From Acestrorhynchus altus (lineage: Eukaryota > Chordata > Actinopteri > Characiformes > Acestrorhynchidae): a DNA stretch of 64,000 nt. The notes below the pieces were generated by a model. That model was not told where the DNA came from and did no database searches. It worked only from the letters and a program-made list of their open reading frames with translations. The position numbers and the translations under genes were made by a program. Below are positions 56,814 to 64,000 of this stretch, piece after piece (within the stretch, counting starts at the first letter, position 1; each line of letters begins with the position of its first letter). The stretch covers positions 28,743,392 to 28,807,391 of the forward strand of contig CM067507.1 of NCBI GenBank assembly GCA_034509495.1, read 5' to 3'.

Positions 56814-57527
56814 TTATTGTTTCACTGCTGGCTCATTTATGAGGGTGTGGACTCATGTACAGTATGTACCATACATGCTGACTATACTGCATTACTGCAA
56901 AAGGTAACTGTGTTTCCAATGAGCTGATTTTTATCATTCCATTCCAACATCAGTTATAAAGTCAAGTAAACACATAAGCCCAACAGAACAAAAAAGCACT
57001 GATGCATTATTATTCAGGTTAAATATGTACACAAATAAGGTTTGTTTACATAACCCTGCTGACATGTTTACAGTGATGGAAACAAGCATATGTCGTTTTT
57101 GTACTTGAGATAGATATGACAGCTTCTATAAATGTAAATGTGCATTTGCTATTAAAATGTCTTTTTCTGGGTCATGATTATTATGTATTCTGCTGCACAG
57201 CACAAATTTTATGGCACATTACTCAAGTATAAAGCATCATATATTTAGTGAACAGTGCACCCTACTGGTGATGTCTAAAATGACCACTTCTCTTGAATGT
57301 ACTCATTTCAAATTGCTTGTGCAAAACCACTACTAAAACAGGTCTGTTCTTCTACCTCATAAACCACATGATGCAAATGACAATAAAATCTCCTTGAAGG
57401 CAGCTCTGCAGAATAAACGCAATTGTTCAGACAACAACCAGTAAAAATAACCATCTATCTATTGTGCACGTGTTGCTGACACAGTTGCCCGTTCACACAG
57501 CTTGTGTTATCTTCATAGTAAAGCAAT

Positions 57528-57690
57528 GATTCTCAATCCTGGTTCTGGAGTACCAGGACCCTACTTATTTTAGCGTGTTCCTGCTGTAATATCTATTTCA
57601 GCTCTGCAAGGGTTTATTAGTTAGTCCTTCAGATGGATCTGGTGTGCTTTAGGGAATTAGGGAAAACTTTAACCTCGTAGGACCTGGCGT
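57528..57690. repeat. Inverted-repeat element (same family as 54429-54620)
   Basis: The left end tgattctcaatcctggttct is clear; the interior has ggatctggtgtgctttaggg. The right end is partly decayed. Confidence 0.5.
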
Positions 57691-58909
57691 CCACATGTGT
57701 GGCGTCCACACAAAGACCTGACTCTATGTGGCATGCCACAGAACATCATGCAGTTCTTTGAATTTCGAATGGACCTCCTTGGCTCAGCAGGCCAATGACA
57801 GCTCTGACTTTTCAGAACAGGATGACCCAGATATGTTAGTCCAAGGGGAAAAAAATGCTGCTATGTTCAGTCACAAAATAAATGTTTTGCACATCATCAC
57901 TAATTGCTACTTCACTGTGTTCTATGATATATATTCTCAGAAACATCATGTAAAAAGCTAATTGTTTTTACACCAGTCAGGTGCCAATTATCCCAAATAG
58001 CAAAGAGAAATAAAAAATGCATGCCATTCAAGAGTTTGGGTCTTACGGTTAAAGCAAGGCAGTGGTACACCAGGACCAAGATTGAGCTCCAATGTAGTAA
58101 AGCATCACCGGTAGAAGGGTACACTGTGGAACAACACGTTACTTTAAGGTCACCCTCTCCAATGACAAGACCTGAACAAAGGGATATAAAGGCCCCTGGC
58201 ACTATGGAGCTATGTTCTCTGGACTGAACATTGATGGGCCTGAGTGGTGTTTGATTTAGAACATATACTGTCTTAAATGATGCTCTTGTGACTCACTGCA
58301 ACCAAATTATTCATCATAAGTAAAGGCTGTTGATGCAGCAATAAGGTTCTCTATGAAATCTATGAATATCATTTTCAGATGAAACTGTGGATAAGCACAA
58401 GTCTACAAACTCTTAAGACCTGCAAGGCCAGTTTCCTAGACAGAGATTAAAACCAATTCTGGATTATAGTTTCCTTTCAACGAAAGTGTCCAGGACTAAG
58501 GGTCTAGACATCCAAATGGGCCCATACACTCATAGAAATCTTAAAATGCAACAGTGATGTCACTACAAAAGCATTTTTATTTTCATAAAAGTTCATTCAG
58601 AAACACACTGCAGACAGTAAAAACTAGATTTGGGTTGAAATAACCCATAAATTCCACGTCAACAGGCAGTCAAGAATAAACAACGGCTCACATCTCTTCT
58701 CAGTGCATGGAGGCTAAACAGCAAAGACAATGATCTCTGAGAAGAAAAACATTCACTACTAAAATTGCCAAACTGCTTTAATCCTTATTCATATTGACTG
58801 GACTCTCAATTCTAAAACACCGCACCACTGTATAAACGGAACACAGAAAATATTTTAATGTATCTAACTTTATTATAAGATATTCTTAAGGCAATTCAAC
58901 TGATTTCTA

Positions 58910-59080
58910 TAGTTTAGGTAGGCACTCCTGGTTCTGGAGTGCCACACTGCAGTTTTATGCTCTTCCTGCTTAAGCATATCTGATTCAACTCGCCTGTTAA
59001 GTGCCAGGCTTAGTAGGTCCAGTAAACTAGCCCAGTAGGACTAGGATCACCTGTCCCTGATCTAGAGCATGGATGGCCAA
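58910..59080. repeat. Inverted-repeat element (same family)
   Basis: gtaggcactcctggttctgg on the left, taggactaggatcacctgtc and tggatggcc toward the right. Lies between prr15 and fkbp14. Confidence 0.45.
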
Positions 59081-59350
59081 TCTTATACACAAAGGGCTTA
59101 ATTAGTTGGTCTGCACCTACACTTGCCATATGTGGACTGAACAAGCAATTCAATACATCATTTTTACACAATAAATACTAAAGCATTGACGTTTTAAACT
59201 TAAAACTGGTAGAACTGTCTAGAAGTAAATTAAATATTCTAATAGTATACTTATAACAATGTAGATGTTTTCATTTGCACTTGTATGCCATTTTTTGCAG
59301 GGTGATAGGCTGTGTTTAGTCTCTCTGAATTTGAACACTGTTAGGCTTTT

Positions 59351-59509
59351 CTATAGCTCGTCATGTTTGTATGTGAATTCTCGAGCAGATATAAAACCAT
59401 CTTCGTCCTCGTCTTCTTTCTTAAAGATGTCCTCCACCATGGCTTCGTGATGGGTGTCATTGGCAGGATATCCATGTCTCTCAAACTCTTTCCGCAGATA
59501 CTCTTTCAC
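59351..59509 (-). CDS. fkbp14: fkbp14 coding exon 4 (EF-hand 2 and HDEL)
   Basis: Encodes VKEYLRKEFERHG, the sequon NDT, EDIFKKEDEDEDGFISAREF and the terminal TYKHDEL. Acceptor TTTCAG. On this strand possible poly(A) signals read as TTTATT on the plus strand near 58869 and 58576. Confidence 0.95.
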   Translation of the reverse strand: MKEYLRKEFERHGYPANDTHHEAMVEDIFKKEDEDEDGFISAREFTYKHDEL

Positions 59510-61403
59510 CTGAAACAAACACCTCTTTAACTTAGCTCTATGCACCGGCTTCAATGTTCATGTTTTATTATAGGTAAAGAAATCCTATATGTCGTCAGTG
59601 TCACACAAATCTCAATTTCTGACCGTTTGATCTGGATCTGGCAAATGTATTTTACATTGTGTCAAAATGTCATAATATCATGAAAACCTTCACTCATGTT
59701 CATAATTTCATTTCATTAAAAAAATAAATAAAATAATTGCATGTCATTACATGCAAAGTGACAGACAGTATCGATAAAACATATTTTTGGGTCACTTTAA
59801 ATGTTATAAATATCAAATTGAGTTTAGGTTTTTGAATTAAATGAACAAAAACACTCTTAATATTCTATTTTTTGAGATACACAAGTAGATGTCCCAATTA
59901 TTAGAAAATCTTTTTACACTGACATTTGGAGATACACAGTTTTCGTTTGGCAGTGATGACATTACACACCTCAGATCTGGAAAGCTTCCAGTCATCGTTG
60001 AGATCCATCTCCTGGAAAGACTCATGTGACCTGGGGCCATTTCTGATCTCCATGAGCTCAATTTCAAAGATCAAGGTGCTCTCTGGTGGAATTTTACCTA
60101 TAAAATACAAAAAAGGCCACAAATGGTATTTTGTGATTTACTATGCACTATTTTGTATACAGACATGTTTTAAGGTGTACTAACAAAGAAATTCTAAGGC
60201 CTCGACTGCTTTGCTCAAGATCATTTAATGTGAGTGGCCCACCTTTGCCTTCCTTGCCATATCCCAGGGCTGGGGGAATGGTGAGCTTCCTCTTCTCCCC
60301 TGAACACATGTTTTGCAGTCCCTTGTCCCAGCCCTTGATCACCTCCCGGATCCCCAGTGTGAACCACACTGGGTTCTTATCACCATCTTGACGGCTTCCA
60401 AGAGCAGAACATCAGGGGTCAAAACCAGCCTTTTGTATGGCTTTGAATGACTGCATAGCTTTTAGACCAATTTAGTGTTGTTAGTATCCAATACAGACAC
60501 GATAAAAGAAAGCCCACCTATACTGACACACACCTCAGATGTGGAGAGCTTCCAGTCTTCGTTGATTAATAGGTGAGGGAGTGTGAGGAGGTACAGGTTA
60601 TGTGTGTTTGTGAGAGAAATCACTGCTTATCCACTGTAGATGCAATACTTTCAGAAGGCCACTACAATGCAATGAACATGCATGCATTACTAGGGTATAT
60701 CAGTAGGATTACAGCACTGGTTAGAGGTTATCCCAGCCAACATGCTCATGTGAGGAGTACACAGGTAGAATGTGCCTCAAATTTCCCTTGGGATCAATAA
60801 AGTACGTAAGCATGCAAGTGAGGTTGTAAAAAAGTAGACATGCATGCATCCATGCATTCATGGGTTTCAGGAGGTCATTGATTGATTGATTGATATATGC
60901 TTTATTGATCCCTTAGAGGGAAATTCATTACTCATGGGCTTTGAGTGGATTTGTACAGTATATGTCTTCCTGGGACCCAACTGGGCTTCCTAAATAGACC
61001 CCATTATTCCAACCCACTTTAATCTCACATAGATCCCATCTATGCCCTATGTGCAATGAACAACCCAGGGGACAGGTTTAACACCCTCAGCTCTCTTTAG
61101 GGAATCTGGAACCCATACAGACCCCACATGCACATGATAGGTGGGGTAGGAGTTCCTAAAGCTCAGTGCACTGTTCATGAAGACCATGCATTAGTTCATC
61201 ACCAAAAATTACCTGGAGTGGAACATGGTGCCATTACTCTCGAGGAAGCCCTCATAGTGCACCAAAAGTATGTCCCCGTACTTGGATTTTCGATGACACA
61301 GGAAAGGTTTGTACACAACCTGTATGTTCACCTCCGGCTCGGGAAGTTTCGCTCCATGGACACAGAGCAGGAATGCTGATAGGAAGCACAGATCCAGGAT
61401 CAT
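59351..61403 (-). CDS. fkbp14: Peptidyl-prolyl isomerase FKBP14 (FKBP22), ER lumen, whole gene
   Basis: Four exons on the minus strand (61213-61403, 60243-60394, 59970-60097, 59351-59509) splice in phase to 209 aa; human FKBP14 is 211 aa. The signal peptide is MILDLCFLSAFLLCVHG (1-17). The FKBP domain covers about 30-130, with VHYEG, the active-site GWDKGL (85-90) and IPPALGYG (103-110). EF-hand loops are at 146-157 (DLNDDWKLSRSE) and 190-201 (DEDEDGFISARE). The C-terminal HDEL is the ER-retrieval signal. Sequons occur at Asn57 (NGT) and Asn174 (NDT). The family catalyses proline isomerisation in the ER and binds procollagen; human loss causes a kyphoscoliotic Ehlers-Danlos syndrome. I chose the ATG at 61403 because it gives a clean signal peptide. 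An in-frame ATG 66 nt upstream would bury the signal. The gene shares a promoter region with plekha8. Confidence 0.95.
59970..60097 (-). CDS. fkbp14: fkbp14 coding exon 3 (end of FKBP fold, EF-hand 1)
   Basis: Encodes KIPPESTLIFEIELMEIRNG, PRSHESFQEM and the first EF-hand loop DLNDDWKLSRSE. Acceptor TTTTATAG, donor GTGTGT. A partial copy of the 3' end of this exon lies in intron 1 at 60526-60566. Confidence 0.95.
60243..60394 (-). CDS. fkbp14: fkbp14 coding exon 2
   Basis: Encodes RQDGDKNPVWFTLG, then the FKBP active-site region GWDKGLQNMCSGEKRKL and PPALGYGKEGK. The acceptor on the minus strand is CTTGGAAG, a weak-looking site chosen because it keeps phase and gives a protein collinear with human. 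Donor GTGGGC. Confidence 0.92.
60526..60566 (-). pseudogene. Partial copy of fkbp14 exon 3 in intron 1
   Basis: About 38 bp including the donor match the 3' end of fkbp14 exon 3 (59964-60002) with about three differences. On the minus strand it reads NEDWKLSTSE and then GTGTGT, against NDDWKLSRSE and GTGTGT in the real exon. Homology stops upstream, so no full exon or acceptor is present. Confidence 0.7.
61213..61403 (-). CDS. fkbp14: fkbp14 coding exon 1
   Basis: Encodes the signal peptide and the first part of the FKBP fold (residues 1-63), including LPEPEVNIQVVYKPFLCHRK and DILLVHYEGFLESNGTMFHS. It ends with two bases of a split Ser codon before the donor GTAATT (minus strand). Confidence 0.94.
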
Positions 61404-61857
61404 TTTCAACAAACAAGTCAGTAATGAGTGAGGCAGCGATGCGCAAAGCCCCGAAATCCCAGCCGCCAACCCCTCCGACTACGTGGCATCACAAGTTTTC
61501 CCAAAGCTTCCCAAACATTCCCAAACCGACCCCCGCCAATCCGACGATCACGCTGCTTCACCGCTATTGGTCAAATTCACCAAAAGACCCGCCTTTTAAC
61601 CAAATACAAGCTGCTGATTGGAACGTTGGATCAGTAACCCCGCCCACCCGCAACGACGGCATCCAATCAGTGTCCAGCTCACGCCAACGGAAAATACGTA
61701 TGACGTCACCGCAGCGGCTCGAGCCGAGCCCGTATTCTCGAACGGCGTTTGCGCTGTCTGCGTGCGTAACCCCAAAGCCTACGGATTCCGTGTTTTAGGA
61801 GTGTCTGTGAAACACCGGAGAGCTTTCCGAAAATGTGCCGTTGTTAGAAGCGCTGCC
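61404..61857. promoter_or_regulatory. Bidirectional fkbp14/plekha8 promoter
   Basis: The two start codons face away from each other 454 bp apart. The interval is CpG-rich and contains four CCAAT motifs in both orientations (61536, 61566, 61617, 61663), a palindromic CRE TGACGTCA (61701-61708) and a GC-box-like CCGCCCACCC near 61640. Three TTCCCAAA units sit at about 11-bp spacing near 61497-61527. No TATA box is clear. This is typical of a shared CpG-island promoter. Confidence 0.7.
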
Positions 61858-62350
61858 ATGGAGGGAGTTCTGTATAAGTGGACCAATTATATAAGTGGTG
61901 AGTTAAACGGTAACGTACGCAGTTCAGGGTTTACTACTGAAGGTGTCCGAGAAATTAGGTCCCCTGAGTCGGAATCCGGCCCGGGTTTTAGTTCCGGCCG
62001 GCCGGGCCGCTCTGCTGCTGTTTACAGTCGGAACAAAAGCCCGAGGCGGAGCCCGAGTCCGGGGATCTGGATTAAGAGCTCTGAATTTAAAGTGTTCTTT
62101 CTCCCAGTTCTCCAGACTGGACCAGTCCATCCTCAGGCTACTGCTGGACCCGCAGTTCTTTGTTTATGTGTCTGTTTACTAATATTAGCGTCTCATTCGC
62201 CACGTCACCCAGTAAGACGCGTGTGATTAGAAATATGAGCAGCTCGGTTTGGTGTTGAGCCCGGTTCTGAGCTCGTTTACTCTCCGAGTCGTTGTCCGGC
62301 TGCCAGCGGGGTGGCTCCGTTCAGCCTGCTGCTCGAGGAGGTGCTGTCAG
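61650..62350. other. CpG-rich island
   Basis: CpG dinucleotides are far denser here than anywhere else in the window. The island covers the promoter, plekha8 exon 1 and the first part of intron 1. The long open frames seen here on both strands are a composition effect. Confidence 0.6.
61858..61897 (+). CDS. plekha8: plekha8 coding exon 1
   Basis: ATG in the context GCCATGG, a strong Kozak match, then EGVLYKWTNYIS and one base of Gly14 before the donor GTGAGT. The exon lies in a CpG-rich patch. Confidence 0.93.
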
Positions 62351-64000
62351 TGTGAGGACTGTGTTCCTCTTCAGTCATCCTAACTGGCTCTCTTACTCAG
62401 AGTCTCAGAGGGTTCGTCAACAGCACTATCTGCCCTGTCTAACACTACAACCACAGGGTCCAGCCTGGCCCCACAACCTCACCCCTTAGATATGGGCCCC
62501 TTCTGGGTTGCTCATGGGGCCATGGGAGGTTAAGGTGGGCTTGTAATGGGAAACCCACCAAGGTTCCAGTTACACATTACGAACCCACTCAAAGCCCAAG
62601 CCCTTCTGGAACACGCCTGGAACCCTTCTGGAACATGTCTGGAACCTTTCTGTAACCATTCTGGAACACTTTGGAACACATCTAGAACACTCCTGGAACC
62701 CATCTGGTCCACATTCACCCATATCAGCTCCACATATTAACCTTGAGTAACAGGGCACTATTACAATTAGTAGCTTCCATCATACTACTTTTCAGAATCA
62801 CAATCACCTTATTAGGCACAGAGGGAGATAAACAGAATCAAAACTTTGAATCAACAGAATAAACTCATTGTTCTGAAAAGGACACTGGTTATGATAATAA
62901 ATGAATAAGAACATCCAGAGTTATTGCACAGATAAGTAAATGAAACAGTTGTACAAGTGAACCATAGTGGTCACCCATTAAGGGCCACATGTAGAAATGA
63001 CCTCCCGTGGCACTCTAGTTCATTTTGGTGGAATGAGTCTCGCACTGAATGTGTTCCAAATTGTACCATTTTGAGAACTATAGACCTCAGTATTACTTTC
63101 AGTAAGTGGCTAAATAACATGAAACAAACCTTCTGACTTGTCATGTCTCATAAGAGTGATTCATTTTACATCACCAATATTACATTGATGACAGAATAAA
63201 GTTGCGCTCAGGACTAAGGAATTTTTCAGCTGCTGTAAATGATGATATCACCAGCGGCACTGTCGACAAATCAGTCCCTGGTGATCACAGTTAGCAAAAG
63301 GGCTTCCATGGTCTTTACAGTTTTCCAGTTTCACCCACTTGGGAGTAATGCCTAGATCCCCTCGTTTCTTTAGCCAGTCATCTTGAGTACATTTCTTTGA
63401 GTACAACTCTGGGAATTCCTTGGAGTTTCCTCCAATTGATTGAGGAACTGAACTCACAAAGTGGACTGAGCATTTCTTTCTGGGTGGAGTGGATGTCAAC
63501 AGGGACATAAATATCAGGGATATTCATCTCTGCATTATTAAATATAATGTTACTTTCCAAATGCATGTATTCTGTACTCAGGTACAGAATATCTTACAAT
63601 CATTACATAGTTTGGTTTGACCGGACCCTGTTTAGCTGAAGCTACTATAACATGACACCTAGTTAAATATCTGGAAATGTTCTGTAAAGACCACAAATAG
63701 AATTTAAAGGCTATTTTATAGCACTGTAATGTGTATGATGTTTCGTATCTCTCAGATATATCTAAAATTTTATTCATCTTTCCTCTGTAGGGTGGCAGCC
63801 CCGCTGGTTTGTTTTAGCTGGAGGCACTCTCTCATACTATGATTCTCAAGAAGATGCTTGGAAAGGGTGCAAAGGCAGCATCAAGATCTCTGTGTGTGAA
63901 ATACAAGGTAATATAAAGAGGATAATGAACTTTTGCAGCAGAAATTTGGGGTTTGTTTCATCATCAGATTGTACTTTTGTGATCAAGACTGGTGTCCCCA
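61858..64000 (+). CDS. plekha8: PLEKHA8/FAPP2, 5' part only (runs off the window)
   Basis: Coding exons 61858-61897 and 63791-63907 join in phase to give residues 1-52, from MEGVLYKWTNYISG through WQPRWFVLAGGTLSYYD to CEIQ. This is the N-terminal PH domain (strands 1-4) of FAPP2, nearly identical to the human start. The FAPP PH domain binds PI4P and ARF1 at the trans-Golgi; the full protein also has a C-terminal glycolipid-transfer domain, which lies beyond this window. FAPP1 (plekha3) has a similar PH start, but the position next to fkbp14 matches human PLEKHA8. Confidence 0.92.
61898..63790 (+). other. plekha8: plekha8 intron 1
   Basis: Starts in the CpG-rich island, then the ctggaacac minisatellite, then AT-rich sequence without recognisable genes. 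Confidence 0.75.
62605..62706. repeat. Minisatellite with ctggaacac unit
   Basis: About seven imperfect copies of ttctggaacacgtctggaac-type units (roughly 10-16 bp spacing) in plekha8 intron 1. It makes artefactual open frames on both strands. Confidence 0.6.
63791..63907 (+). CDS. plekha8: plekha8 coding exon 2
   Basis: Encodes GWQPRWFVLAGGTLSYYD, EDAWKGCKGSIKIS and VCEIQ, strands of the PH domain. Acceptor CTCTGTAG, donor GTAATA. Confidence 0.94.

Larger units (their letters stand above)
55377..59350. other. Spacer between prr15 and fkbp14
   Basis: About 4 kb, with a (CA)n run and two inverted-repeat elements. A weak family 1-like fragment may lie at about 58130-58310. No trace of wipf3 or scrn1 coding sequence was noticed. 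Confidence 0.65.

Noticed and set aside
58130..58310. Eleventh family 1 copy
   Set aside because: Only short matches (gctcttgtgactcactgcaa, ggatataaaggccc) are seen; too weak to call.
61404..61469. Upstream in-frame ATG for fkbp14 at 61469
   Set aside because: It would put 22 residues in front of a good signal peptide. The ATG at 61403 gives a normal family-length protein.
61618..62226. A 202-codon open frame in frame with the plekha8 start
   Set aside because: It runs through the shared promoter, plekha8 exon 1 and its intron. Only MEGVLYKWTNYIS matches the protein. The rest is a CpG-island composition effect.
1..64000. CRISPR arrays, operons or a novel multi-gene defence-like system
   Set aside because: The window is vertebrate. 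All tandem arrays are micro- or minisatellites, and the four genes are known families in a known order.

Overview
This is a vertebrate nuclear genomic window, almost certainly from a teleost fish. The genes are split into short exons with GT/AG introns. Introns and spacers are AT-rich and full of (CA)n/(GT)n microsatellites, decayed Tc1-like transposons, short inverted-repeat elements and SINE/LINE tails typical of fish. One inverted-repeat family occurs about ten times; I associate it with otophysan fishes (characins, catfishes), but that placement is from memory and is inference only.

Layout. (1) 1-1600: upstream flank with a Tc1-like remnant and a diverged repeat. (2) 1901-51361, plus strand: the complete coding part of chn2 (beta-chimaerin). 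Thirteen coding exons splice in frame to 466 codons, giving a leader, an SH2 domain, a C1 zinc finger and a RhoGAP domain. A second first exon at about 41045-41229 gives the short beta1-type isoform (about 339 aa), which lacks the SH2 domain. (3) 54710-55021, plus strand: prr15, a small intronless coding sequence. (4) 59351-61403, minus strand: fkbp14, four exons and 209 codons, an ER prolyl isomerase with two EF-hands and a C-terminal HDEL. (5) 61858 to the window edge, plus strand: the first two coding exons of plekha8 (FAPP2), carrying the start of its PH domain. fkbp14 and plekha8 are head to head, with start codons 454 bp apart across a CpG- and CCAAT-rich shared promoter.

The order chn2 - prr15 - fkbp14 - plekha8 matches human 7p14, except that WIPF3 and SCRN1, which lie between PRR15 and FKBP14 in human, are not seen here. 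The genes do not form one pathway. chn2 encodes a diacylglycerol-regulated Rac GAP, prr15 a small protein of poorly known function, fkbp14 an ER collagen-folding enzyme, and plekha8 a Golgi PI4P-binding glycolipid-transfer protein.

I found no unknown multi-gene system. The most interesting signals are: the beta1 exon that reads through a splice acceptor; a partial copy of fkbp14 exon 3 inside fkbp14 intron 1; a 32-nt chn2 exon placed between (CT)n and (GT)n tracts; a diverged direct repeat on both sides of the chn2 first exon; and several nested transposon insertions.
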